Shown here in pieces: positions 16,021 through 23,950 of a stretch of 64,000 bases of DNA. Location of the stretch: contig CAJUDY010000013.1 in the NCBI GenBank assembly GCA_910584945.1, positions 1 through 64,000 of the forward strand, written 5' to 3'. The notes under the pieces were generated by a model. It was not told where the DNA came from. It was given only the letters and a program-made list of their open reading frames with translations, and did no database searches. A program made the translations under genes and the position numbers. The stretch's first letter is position 1. The number at the start of each line of letters is the position of its first letter. Origin of the DNA: an uncultured Lachnospiraceae bacterium (GTDB lineage: Bacteria > Bacillota > Clostridia > Lachnospirales > Lachnospiraceae).

Positions 16021-17520
16021 ATGGTAGTATTAGATGTATTAAATGCAGTCTGGACCTTCTTTGCCACCTATGTCCTGCAGAAGGCGCCTTATATGGTAGG
16101 CTTCCTGACGCTTTTGGGCTATTGTCTGATGGGCAAGAAGTGGTATGATACACTTGCGGGAACGCTGAAGGCCATCATCGGTATGCTGATTCTGAACGCA
16201 GGTTCCAGCGGACTGACCAGTACCTTCCGGCCGATTCTTGCGGGGCTTAAGGACCGCTTTAATCTGACCGCCTGTGTGATCGACCCTTATTATGGGCAGA
16301 ACGCGGTGACCGCCGGCGTGGAAGAGGTCTTTGGAAAAGGATTTTCCCAGGCCATGACCCTTCTTCTGATTGCGTTCATTGTAAATATTATACTGGTGCG
16401 TTTTAACAAGATTACCAAATGCCGTGCGCTGTTCACCACCGGTCATGTGCAGGTGCAGCAGGCGGCGACGGCTTACTGGCTGATCATGTTCGCTTTGCCG
16501 GGACTTTTGTCCAACAATGTGGCGCTGATGGTGGTCATGGCTGTGATTCTGGGCGCTTACTGGGCTGTAGGAGCCAATCTGACGATCAAACCCATGCAGG
16601 AGTTAAGCGAGGGCGCCGGCTTTGCCATCGCGCATCAGCAGATGTTCGGTATCCGTCTTTCTTACTTCCTGTCCGATAAGCTGTTCGGCGACAAGGGCGG
16701 AAAGCGGAAAGTGAAGAAGGTCGGAGAGATGGAGATGCCCGGATTCTTCTCAATCTTCAATGAGAATATGGTATGTACCGCGATCCTGATGACGATATTC
16801 TTCGGCATTATCATGGCGATTATCGGAAAACCGTTCTTTGTGGAAAGCGGCGCGACCACAGAGACAGAGAACTTTGCGTATTATTGTTTCAATACGTCCT
16901 TGAACTTCGCGGTCTATCTGGCGATCCTGCAGCTTGGCGTCCGTACCTTCGTGACTGAGCTGACGGCTTCCTTCCAGGGTATTGCGGATAAGCTGCTTCC
17001 GTCTTCCATTCCTGGTGTGGACTGTGCGGTCTGCTTTGGTTTTGGTGATTCCAACGCAGTTACTTTCGGATTCCTGGCAGGTCTTGTGGGACAGATCATC
17101 GCAATCCTTGCTCTGATCGTGATCGGATCTCCGACCATCATTATCTGCGGATTCGTTCCGGTATTCTTCGATAATGCGACCATGGGTCTGGTGGCCAATG
17201 AAAAGGGCGGCTTAAAAGCCTGCCTGGTCATCCCCTTTATCGCCGGTATGGTCCAGGTGTTCGGCGCGGCATTGATCGCCGGCTGGGTAGGTCTTGCGGA
17301 ATATGGCGGATATCTTGGCATGTTTGACTGGGATACCGTATGGCCGATCTTCACCGTGCTCATGCGTTTCGCGGGATATATCGGAGTGGCTGTCGTTGTG
17401 ATCGTGCTGCTGGCAATTCCTCAGATCGAGTATCGGATGGACCCGGAAGGATACTTCCTGATCACGGAAGACTACGACGCCTATGTGGAGCATAAAGCGA
17501 AAAAAGCGGCGGCGAATTAA
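16021..17520 (+). CDS. ulaA: PTS ascorbate-type IIC transporter
   Basis: A 499-residue membrane permease with about 11 hydrophobic segments. The sequence matches the ascorbate-specific SgaT/UlaA family (YMVGFLTLLGYCLMGKKWYDTLAGT, GHVQVQQAATAYW, PGVDCAVCFGFGDSNAVTFGF). It binds and translocates L-ascorbate while UlaB phosphorylates it. Length is slightly above the usual 465. It lies 34 nt after ulaC with the SD AAGGAG. Confidence 0.93.
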   Translation: MVVLDVLNAVWTFFATYVLQKAPYMVGFLTLLGYCLMGKKWYDTLAGTLKAIIGMLILNAGSSGLTSTFRPILAGLKDRFNLTACVIDPYYGQNAVTAGVEEVFGKGFSQAMTLLLIAFIVNIILVRFNKITKCRALFTTGHVQVQQAATAYWLIMFALPGLLSNNVALMVVMAVILGAYWAVGANLTIKPMQELSEGAGFAIAHQQMFGIRLSYFLSDKLFGDKGGKRKVKKVGEMEMPGFFSIFNENMVCTAILMTIFFGIIMAIIGKPFFVESGATTETENFAYYCFNTSLNFAVYLAILQLGVRTFVTELTASFQGIADKLLPSSIPGVDCAVCFGFGDSNAVTFGFLAGLVGQIIAILALIVIGSPTIIICGFVPVFFDNATMGLVANEKGGLKACLVIPFIAGMVQVFGAALIAGWVGLAEYGGYLGMFDWDTVWPIFTVLMRFAGYIGVAVVVIVLLAIPQIEYRMDPEGYFLITEDYDAYVEHKAKKAAAN

Positions 17521-17536
17521 ATAATACAAAAACTAA

Positions 17537-17590
17537 AAACAGCATCTTCCAGACTCAGGGACGGAAAGAGCGGCGGATGCGGAACTTTTA
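17537..17590 (+). repeat. intercistronic hairpin element, copy B
   Basis: This copy lies between ulaA and ulaB. CAGCATCTTCC (arm 17542-17550) pairs with GGCGGATGC (17572-17580) with one mismatch and one G-U. The loop again contains CGGAAAGAG, and GGAACTTTTATA leads to the SD of ulaB. Confidence 0.72.
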
Positions 17591-17606
17591 TAAGGAGATT
17601 AAAATT

Positions 17607-17915
17607 ATGGCGAAACTTGATGGAAAGAAACTTCTGGCTTGCTGCGCAAACGGTGCAGGTTCTTCTCTGATGATGGAGAACGCAATCAAAAAAGTAATGA
17701 CAAAATACGGGATCAAACCGGCGGAGCTGCGTCACTGTCCGGTATCGGAAGGAAAGACCGCTTCCCGCAACTATGACGTGGTTTTCTGCGCTCGTACCTT
17801 TGCAAAGACCTTTGACGGTGTGGAGAAAAGCGGCACGATCCTGATCCCGCTGAAGAACGTGATGTCCGCCCAGGAGATCGAGACGGCATTGAAAGAAGCG
17901 GACCTTCTGGATTGA
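17607..17915 (+). CDS. ulaB: PTS ascorbate-type IIB component
   Basis: A 102-residue EIIB with the phosphorylation loop CxxGxGxS, so C13 is the likely phosphocysteine. It receives phosphate from UlaC and hands it to ascorbate in UlaA. The start is ATG 17607, with TAAGGAG about 9-10 nt upstream; an upstream in-frame ATG at 17577 lies inside the hairpin stem. It is the last PTS gene before a terminator. Being separated from ulaA by a stable hairpin may set a different expression level. Confidence 0.9.
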   Translation: MAKLDGKKLLACCANGAGSSLMMENAIKKVMTKYGIKPAELRHCPVSEGKTASRNYDVVFCARTFAKTFDGVEKSGTILIPLKNVMSAQEIETALKEADLLD

Positions 17916-17954
17916 TGAAGGAATCCTCCTTTTACAATATGAAAAGATAAAACG

Positions 17955-18008
17955 AAAAACCGGATCTGGCAGTATAGAGACACCTATATTTACCGGACCC
18001 GGTTTTTT
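17955..18008 (+). terminator. terminator after ulaB
   Basis: The outer stem AAAAACCGG / CCGGTTTTT spans 17955-18007 with an irregular inner part, ending in a T run. Confidence 0.75.
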
Positions 18009-18061
18009 CAAAACATGGCCGACTATTCGGGTTGACGTTTAGATGAGTTTGGGATAATATT

Positions 18062-18748
18062 ATGATTAAGACAGTGATTTTTGATGTGGACAATACGCTG
18101 TACAGCTACACAAAAGCCCACGAGGCGGCATTTGGGGAACTTCTGGTCTATGCAAAGCGGGAGCTTGGACTTGACCGGGAAGCTTTTGCCGCGCTGCATC
18201 AAAAGACAGAAAAAGAACTAAGAGCTTATATGGGGGATGTGGCGGCGTTGCACAACCGGTGCATCCGCTATCAGATCATGTTGGAGAGCCGGGGTCTGCC
18301 CCTGCATCCCCATGTGCTGAAGATGAATGATATTTACTGGGAGACACTCTTAAAAGCGGCGGTCCCCTCCCCCAATGCCGAAGAGACCATAAAAGGTCTG
18401 AAGGAGCGGGGAGTGCGGATCGGGATTGGGACGGATATGACGGCGCGGGTTCAGTTTCAGAAGCTGGAAGCGCTGGGGCTCCTGTCCCTGATGGATTTCC
18501 TCGTATCCAGCGAAGAGACGGGGGCGGAGAAGCCAAAGGCCGCTTTCTTCGACCGTTGTGTGGAAAAGGCTGGATGCGAAAGGCGGGAGTGTCTCTTTGT
18601 GGGAGATAACCTGAAAAAGGATGTTCAGGGGGCTGTGGACGCGGGCCTTCAGGCGGTATGGTATCGTCCGGAAGAGGAAAAGGACAGGGCGGATGTGCCG
18701 CGGATTACCGATCTTGCGGAACTTTTGCAGAAGGTATTGGCTCCATAG
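18062..18748 (+). CDS. HAD-superfamily hydrolase (subfamily IA)
   Basis: A 228-residue phosphatase of the haloacid dehalogenase fold. Motif I is DVDNT with D8 and D10. A helical cap (residues about 15-90) follows, then motif II in GIGTDM, the lysine in EKPKAAFF, and motif IV GDNLKKD. It most likely dephosphorylates a small sugar or nucleotide. Between the ula PTS genes and the DeoR regulator it may belong to sugar metabolism, but it has its own unit after a terminator. Confidence 0.83.
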   Translation: MIKTVIFDVDNTLYSYTKAHEAAFGELLVYAKRELGLDREAFAALHQKTEKELRAYMGDVAALHNRCIRYQIMLESRGLPLHPHVLKMNDIYWETLLKAAVPSPNAEETIKGLKERGVRIGIGTDMTARVQFQKLEALGLLSLMDFLVSSEETGAEKPKAAFFDRCVEKAGCERRECLFVGDNLKKDVQGAVDAGLQAVWYRPEEEKDRADVPRITDLAELLQKVLAP

Positions 18749-18781
18749 CTGCAGGAAATTGTTAAAGGAGCAGTGTGATTT

Positions 18782-19561
18782 ATGAAAAACAACCGAAAAG
18801 CTGTTGATGAGCGTCATTTGAAAATATTGAATCTGATTCGAGAGCGCGGTGAGGTAAAAGTGGATGAACTGGCGAGGACCTTTCAGATCTCGCCGATGAC
18901 GGTCCGGCGCGACATGCAGTATCTGGAGGAGGAGAGGCTGATCTCCCGGGTTCACGGGGGCGCAATCTCCCTGGAAAAGGCCAACATGATGCTTTCCAGG
19001 GATGAGAAGATCGCCATATGCAGGGAGCGAATCTCCGAGTATGCTTCCCGTTTTATTGACAACGGAGACACACTGTTCATTAACGGGAGCCGCACGGCTC
19101 TCAACATGCTGAAATATGCAGGTGACAAGAAAGTACTGGTATATACGAATAACTGCTGGGGAATCGGAGAAAAGTATCCGGATGAAGTGACGATTCGCTT
19201 TACGGGCGGAGAGGTGCGCAGCAATGTGATGGTGGGAGAATATGTGATGAGAAACCTGTTGTCCATGACGGCGGACAAGACTTTTTTGGGCTGTGCGGCG
19301 GTCTATGACGACGGCGAATTCCGCTATGATATTCCAACGGAGATCGGTATCAACGAGGCCATGATCTCCCGGACCACGAAGGCGCTGTATGTGCTGGCGG
19401 ACCACACCAAGATCAAGAGGCGGGAAGATCGGGGGAATATCTATGGAAGCTGCGCCTATGAACAGTCCTGCACCCTCATTACGGATGACAACGCGAACCC
19501 GGCAGTGGTGGAACAGCTTCGCAGATACGGAATCCACGTGATTCTGGTTCCGACGAAGTAA
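18782..19561 (+). CDS. DeoR/GlpR family transcriptional regulator, probable UlaR
   Basis: A 259-residue regulator. Residues about 12-65 form the N-terminal winged helix (VKVDELARTFQISPMTVRRDMQYLEEE). Residues about 85-240 form the sugar-phosphate sensor domain of the DeoR family, with NGSRTA, YTNN and ADHTK. Its position behind the ula genes suggests control of the divergent ula operons, with an ascorbate-6-phosphate-like effector. The SD is AAAGGAG about 11 nt from the ATG. Confidence 0.83.
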   Translation: MKNNRKAVDERHLKILNLIRERGEVKVDELARTFQISPMTVRRDMQYLEEERLISRVHGGAISLEKANMMLSRDEKIAICRERISEYASRFIDNGDTLFINGSRTALNMLKYAGDKKVLVYTNNCWGIGEKYPDEVTIRFTGGEVRSNVMVGEYVMRNLLSMTADKTFLGCAAVYDDGEFRYDIPTEIGINEAMISRTTKALYVLADHTKIKRREDRGNIYGSCAYEQSCTLITDDNANPAVVEQLRRYGIHVILVPTK

Positions 19562-19567
19562 AGATGT

Positions 19568-20404
19568 ATGAGGTTGGAAAATATGACAGATTTTTCGCAG
19601 TTGTTGATCTATGTTCCGGGAATCATCCTCTTTCTGGTTGGTTCCGGACAGGTAAGGGAGTGGCTTCGCATGCGCCGGTCCGGGTTTTGCGCGGACGCCG
19701 GTGTAATCAGCTGCAAACATGTGGTGAAAAAGGATAAAAAAGACAGAGAAATATATAACTATTATGACGTAACCGTAGAATATGACAATCCCAGGACCGG
19801 GCGCAGGGAGCGTCTGGCGGTGAAAACTCCTACGGAGTATGCAAAGGGGCAGCGGGTCCGGATGTACCAGGGAAAGGGAAGCGAAAAACCGGTTCTGGCA
19901 GAATGCAGGCCGGAATTTCTGTTTCATCCCTGGGCGACTATGATTGGAGGAGCGCTTTTGATTCTCCTGGCGCTGGAGCAGAACCGGGGAAGAGAGATCC
20001 CGGCAATGATCTGTCTGGCCCTGATTTTTACGGGGGCGGGCGTGAATCTGACCGCGGATTATATTCTGCTTAAGAGGCGTAATCTTCAGCCGGTTCAGGC
20101 GGTAATTACGGAGATTTACACCCGTCAGATCTCCCGGGAGACGAAGATCTTAAAGGGCGCCAGATACACCTATTATCCTGTTGTTCGATATGAACTGGAA
20201 GGCGGGGAGAACATCCGCCGCTGCAACATCAATTCCAGCGGACAGAATGCCTTCAAGGTTGGTGAGTACATGACGCTCTACTACGATCCCAAGTCCCGGT
20301 CCGTCCTGGAGAAGCATGCACGAGTGGGGACAGCGGTGGCAGGGATCTGCCTGGTGTGTATTGGCGTGCTTGCAGGAGCCAGTATCCTGTCAGTGGTTCT
20401 GTGA
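19568..20404 (+). CDS. DUF3592-like membrane protein
   Basis: A 278-residue protein with two repeats, each a membrane span followed by a soluble beta-rich segment (DVTVEYDNPRTG and YPVVRYELEGGENI), in the style of the DUF3592 family, and a final membrane span. The function of this family is unknown. It follows the DeoR gene after 6 nt. The start at 19568 has poor SD support; the in-frame ATG at 19583 is also possible. Confidence 0.65.
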   Translation: MRLENMTDFSQLLIYVPGIILFLVGSGQVREWLRMRRSGFCADAGVISCKHVVKKDKKDREIYNYYDVTVEYDNPRTGRRERLAVKTPTEYAKGQRVRMYQGKGSEKPVLAECRPEFLFHPWATMIGGALLILLALEQNRGREIPAMICLALIFTGAGVNLTADYILLKRRNLQPVQAVITEIYTRQISRETKILKGARYTYYPVVRYELEGGENIRRCNINSSGQNAFKVGEYMTLYYDPKSRSVLEKHARVGTAVAGICLVCIGVLAGASILSVVL

Positions 20405-20488
20405 TTGTGAAATATATCCATGTTATCTGCTGAAAATCATTGAACAAATAGCAAAAGTGATAAAAATAATAAAAAAACAGAAAAACTC

Positions 20489-20517
20489 TTTACAAACAGA
20501 AAAAAATATCATATAAT
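20489..20517 (+). promoter_or_regulatory. tRNA-Pro promoter
   Basis: TTTACA (20489-20494), a 17-nt spacer and a perfect TATAAT (20512-20517). The expected start near 20524 opens with a small hairpin (GTTCAC/GTGAAC) in the 5' trailer. Confidence 0.75.
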
Positions 20518-20551
20518 ATCTAAGTTCACAGTTGTGAACAACATATGATGT

Positions 20552-20625
20552 CGATGCGTGGCTCAGCTTGGTAGAGCGCTGCGTTCGGGACGCAGAGGTC
20601 GCAGGTTCAAATCCTGTCGCATCGA
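20552..20625 (+). tRNA. tRNA-Pro (anticodon CGG)
   Basis: A complete cloverleaf. The acceptor stem is CGATGCG/CGCATCG. The D-arm contains TGGCTCAGCTTGGTAGAGC. The anticodon stem CTGCG/CGCAG has loop TTCGGGA, giving CGG with G37. The T-arm GCAGG TTCAAAT CCTGT closes the fold. CCA is not encoded. It is a single-gene transcript with promoter and terminator. Confidence 0.95.
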
Positions 20626-20637
20626 TTCCTTGGCAGG

Positions 20638-20672
20638 GGCGCATGACGTCCGGCGGACGTCAGTCTTGCGCC
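20638..20672 (+). other. long inverted repeat in the tRNA 3' trailer
   Basis: GGCGCA, then TGACGTCC, a 3-nt loop, GGACGTCA, a short bulge and TGCGCC form a strong nested hairpin 12 nt after the tRNA. It precedes the true terminator. Its role (processing, pause site or insertion relic) is unclear. Confidence 0.7.
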
Positions 20673-20693
20673 GACCGGAACGGAGTGTAGAAC

Positions 20694-20733
20694 GCCGGAA
20701 AGCTTGGATTTGCAGGCTTTCCGGTCTTTTTTT
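20694..20733 (+). terminator. tRNA-Pro terminator
   Basis: CCGGAAAGC pairs with GCTTTCCGG (20716-20724), followed by TCTTTTTTT. Confidence 0.9.
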
Positions 20734-20865
20734 ATGTCCAAATAACAGATACTTGTTTTGGCCTTATCGCTTATAATAAAAGTACAACTTGGACAAATAA
20801 TAAATACAACTAATAAAAATGTATCAAAAAAATTGTATATTTCAGAACAAATACAGAAAAATCAA

Positions 20866-20894
20866 TTGACAAAGCAACCAAGAAGATGTATATT
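20866..20894 (+). promoter_or_regulatory. promoter of the monosaccharide ABC operon
   Basis: A perfect TTGACA (20866-20871), a 17-nt spacer and TATATT (20889-20894). The start codon of chvE is about 180 nt away, so the mRNA has a long leader. Confidence 0.75.
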
Positions 20895-20912
20895 ATAACT
20901 AACTTAAGGACA

Positions 20913-20973
20913 GGCAGAAAAAAGTAATTCGTTAAAATGACAATTCGGGTAGAGGGGAATTGGTAATCCTGCC
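20913..20973 (+). other. structured 5' leader
   Basis: GGCAG (20913-20917) can pair with CTGCC (20969-20973), enclosing a perfect CAATTC/GAATTG hairpin (20941-20946 with 20957-20962) whose loop is GGGTAGAGGG. I recognise no known riboswitch class; it may be a stability or regulatory structure. Confidence 0.4.
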
Positions 20974-21007
20974 GGAAAAACGAAGAGAATCTTTATATCG
21001 TACAATC

Positions 21008-21037
21008 TTGTTCCATAGGAACAACTTGTAAATACAA
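21008..21037 (+). promoter_or_regulatory. two adjacent palindromes, AraR-like operator candidates
   Basis: TTGTTCC-ATA-GGAACAA (21008-21024) is a perfect 7-bp inverted repeat. TTGTA-AA-TACAA (21026-21037) follows at once and resembles the TTGTAC/GTACAA half-sites of AraR operators in Bacillus. They lie in the leader, suited to a roadblock repressor such as the AraR-type regulator in the same locus. Confidence 0.5.
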
Positions 21038-21083
21038 CTTTTCAAATTTTCAAAAAAATTCTACGTAGGGAGGAATACGAACA

Positions 21084-22271
21084 ATGAAAAGAAAAGTTTT
21101 AAGCACGATCCTTGCAGTTTCCATGGTAGCAGCTATGGTAGTTGGCTGCGGCGGTGGCGGTTCCGCGACAGCGGATGCTCCGGCAGCGGATGCGGAGACA
21201 GAAGCTTCCGCAGACGATGCGGCGGCAGGCGACGCAGCTCAGGCTGAGGCTCCGTCCGGAGTAGCGGCAGACAAAGAAGGCGGCAAAGTCGGCGTGGCAA
21301 TGCCCACCCAGTCTTCCGAGAGATGGATCAAGGACGGCGGCAACATGAAGGAGAAGCTGGAGGCTATGGGTTATGAAGTAGACCTTCAGTATGCAGAGGA
21401 CGACGTGCAGATGCAGGTTTCTCAGATTGAGAACATGATCGCAGCGGATGCGGACTGCCTGGTTATCGCGGCAGTGGACTCCGGAGCGCTTACGACTGTG
21501 GAGGCACAGGCGAAAGAAGCAGGTATCCCGATCATCGCTTATGACCGTCTTCTGATGGATACGGACGCAGTTTCCTACTACGCTTCCTTCGATAACGAAG
21601 GCGTTGGTACAGCCATCGGTGAGTACATCAAGACTGCGAAGGACCTGGACGCTGCTAAAGAGGCAGGCGAGAGCTACACCATCGAGTTCTTCATGGGCTC
21701 CCCGGATGACAACAACGCGGTTCTGCTTCACAAAGGTGTGATGGGCGTTCTGAAGCCGTACCTGGATGACGGTACCCTGGTATGCAAGACCGGAAGAACT
21801 TCCTTTGAGGATACCTGTATCTTAAGATGGTCTCAGGAGACTGCTCAGCAGTGGTGTGAGAACTATCTGACCGGTTACTATGCAGACGAGGATCTTGATA
21901 TTGCCTGCACCGCATTTGACGGATTCGCATATGGCGTAAAGGCTGCTCTTCAGGGCGCTGGTTATACCGCTGAGAACTGGCCGCTGGTTACCGGACAGGA
22001 CGCAGAGCTGATGGCATGCAAGAATATCCTTGACGGAACTCAGACCTCTTCCATCTTCAAAGACACGGGCCTTCTGGCAGACAAGTGCGTAACCATGGTG
22101 GAAGCGGTGATGAAAGGCACAGAGCCGGAGATCAACGATACCACGACTTATGACAACAACGTAGTAGTCGTTCCGTCCTATCTGTGTACTCCTGTAGCAG
22201 TTGACAAAAACAACCTGGAAGAGGTTGTAGTTGACAGCGGATACTACAGTGCAGCAGACTTGGGACTGTAA
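21084..22271 (+). CDS. chvE: multiple-monosaccharide ABC transporter substrate-binding lipoprotein
   Basis: A 395-residue lipoprotein with a signal peptide ending at the lipobox VVGC (C22), then an Ala/Asp/Glu-rich linker to about residue 70. The remainder is a periplasmic-binding-protein fold of the ChvE/XylF type (KVGVAMPTQSSERWIKDG, AYDRLL, DAELMACKNI). It captures sugars such as arabinose, galactose or xylose outside the membrane for MmsA/MmsB. Codon use is very regular, as expected for high expression. A hairpin with a T tract after the stop likely keeps its level above that of the downstream genes. Confidence 0.9.
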   Translation: MKRKVLSTILAVSMVAAMVVGCGGGGSATADAPAADAETEASADDAAAGDAAQAEAPSGVAADKEGGKVGVAMPTQSSERWIKDGGNMKEKLEAMGYEVDLQYAEDDVQMQVSQIENMIAADADCLVIAAVDSGALTTVEAQAKEAGIPIIAYDRLLMDTDAVSYYASFDNEGVGTAIGEYIKTAKDLDAAKEAGESYTIEFFMGSPDDNNAVLLHKGVMGVLKPYLDDGTLVCKTGRTSFEDTCILRWSQETAQQWCENYLTGYYADEDLDIACTAFDGFAYGVKAALQGAGYTAENWPLVTGQDAELMACKNILDGTQTSSIFKDTGLLADKCVTMVEAVMKGTEPEINDTTTYDNNVVVVPSYLCTPVAVDKNNLEEVVVDSGYYSAADLGL

Positions 22272-22286
22272 TTTTAGTCTGAATGA

Positions 22287-22312
22287 AGCGGCGGCGAAAG
22301 CCGTCGCTTTTT
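22287..22312 (+). terminator. attenuating hairpin between chvE and mmsA
   Basis: AGCGGCGGC - GAAA - GCCGTCGCT, nine pairs with one G-U, followed by five T. It is a textbook partial terminator inside an ABC operon. Confidence 0.8.
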
Positions 22313-22397
22313 ACAGGAGTTTATCCCGCGGCAGACGGGCGGATGTGCGTGTTGGCCGGACTGCGGCGTGGAAATATAAAGAAAAGGAGCAAGAGGT

Positions 22398-23948
22398 ATG
22401 TCAGATTATATCTTGGAGATGAACCACATAACCAAGGAATTCTCGGGCGTGAAGGCACTGGATGATGTGAATCTGAAGGTGAAAAAAGGCGAGGTCCATG
22501 CGTTATGCGGGGAGAACGGAGCCGGGAAATCCACTCTGATGAACGTGCTCTCCGGCGTGTACCCTTATGGTACCTATTCCGGGGATATCGTCTACAAAGG
22601 GGAAGTCGGAAAGTTCCACAAGATCAAGGACAGTGAAGCCAAAGGAATCGTTATCATTCATCAGGAGCTGGCTTTAAGCCCCCATATGTCGGTGGCTGAG
22701 AACGTGTTCCTGGGAAATGAACAGTGTTCTGCCAAGGGCGTTATCGACTGGACGAAGACCAGGGCGAAAGCGGCAGAGATGCTGGCAAAGGTCGGACTGG
22801 AAGGCGAGGACGTCAATGTGCCGGTCAATTCCCTGGGCGTGGGCAAGCAGCAGCTCATCGAGATTGCCAAGGCCATGGCCAAGGATGTGGAACTTTTGAT
22901 TCTGGATGAGCCGACGGCGGCACTTAACGACGAGGAGTCGGCAAAGCTTCTGGAGATTATGCTGGAGCTGAAAAAACAGGGGGTGACCATGATCATTATC
23001 TCCCATAAGCTGAATGAGATCAGCTACGTGGCGGATGCGATCACGGTAATTCGTGACGGACACACCATCGAGACTTTGACTAAGGGGGTGGATGACTTCT
23101 CCGAGGACCGTATCATCAAAGGCATGGTAGGCCGTGAGATGACGAACCGTTATCCGATTCGCGAGGGAGTGACCATAGGGGATACCATCTTTGAGGTTCA
23201 GAACTGGAATGTATATCATCCGGAGGACCCGGAGCGTCAGGTGTTAAAAGATGTGAACATCCAGGTGAAGGCCGGCGAGGTGGTTGGCCTTGCGGGACTT
23301 ATGGGAGCAGGACGGACAGAATTCGCCATGAGCGTGTTCGGAAAGTCCTATGGACAGAAGATCAGCGGTACCGTGAAGCTGAACGGCAGGGAGGTAGATC
23401 TGAAAGACGTACGGACGGCTATTGACAATAAGCTGGCCTATGTGTCCGAGGACCGGAAAGGCAACGGACTGGTCCTGATCGATGATATCAAGCGGAATAT
23501 GACCATGGCTGCTCTTCGCAATTTCTTCTCCAAAAACGGCGTGGTAGACGCCAACGAGGAGATCGTGAAGGCAGAAGAATATAAGAAACTGATCAACGTA
23601 AAAGCCAATTCTATCGACCAGACCGTAGGCTCTCTGTCAGGAGGTAACCAGCAGAAGGTAGTGCTTGCCAAATGGATGCTGACCCAGCCGGACGTATTGA
23701 TCTTAGACGAACCCACCCGTGGTATCGATGTGGGCGCCAAGTATGAGATCTACTGTGTCATCAACGATCTGGCAAAGGCAGGAAAAGCAGTCATTATCAT
23801 CTCCTCTGAGATGCCGGAGATCATCGGTACCTGCGACCGGCTGTATGTCATCAACGAGGGACATATTGCGGGTGAACTGGCGAAGGAAGAGATGACTCAG
23901 GAAAAGATTATGGGCTGTATTATGGCTGATAACAGGAAAGGTGCGTAA
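22398..23948 (+). CDS. mmsA: multiple-monosaccharide ABC transporter ATP-binding protein
   Basis: A 516-residue twin ABC ATPase. The first half has Walker A GENGAGKST at 38-46, a VGKQQLIEIAKAMA signature and ILDEPTAAL. The second half has a degenerate Walker A (GLMGAGRTE), the signature LSGGNQQKV and ILDEPTRGID. This asymmetry is normal for the RbsA/XylG/MmsA group. It drives uptake through MmsB. The SD is AAAAGGAG. Confidence 0.92.
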   Translation: MSDYILEMNHITKEFSGVKALDDVNLKVKKGEVHALCGENGAGKSTLMNVLSGVYPYGTYSGDIVYKGEVGKFHKIKDSEAKGIVIIHQELALSPHMSVAENVFLGNEQCSAKGVIDWTKTRAKAAEMLAKVGLEGEDVNVPVNSLGVGKQQLIEIAKAMAKDVELLILDEPTAALNDEESAKLLEIMLELKKQGVTMIIISHKLNEISYVADAITVIRDGHTIETLTKGVDDFSEDRIIKGMVGREMTNRYPIREGVTIGDTIFEVQNWNVYHPEDPERQVLKDVNIQVKAGEVVGLAGLMGAGRTEFAMSVFGKSYGQKISGTVKLNGREVDLKDVRTAIDNKLAYVSEDRKGNGLVLIDDIKRNMTMAALRNFFSKNGVVDANEEIVKAEEYKKLINVKANSIDQTVGSLSGGNQQKVVLAKWMLTQPDVLILDEPTRGIDVGAKYEIYCVINDLAKAGKAVIIISSEMPEIIGTCDRLYVINEGHIAGELAKEEMTQEKIMGCIMADNRKGA

Positions 23949-23950
23949 TC

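Noticed and set aside
18350..19927. 525-residue frame on the minus strand over the HAD and DeoR genes
   Set aside because: It mirrors codon periodicity of the two plus-strand genes, has no SD and no recognisable domain.
20552..20740. tRNA-Pro as an attachment site of an integrated element
   Set aside because: No integrase and no repeat of the tRNA 3' end was seen nearby.
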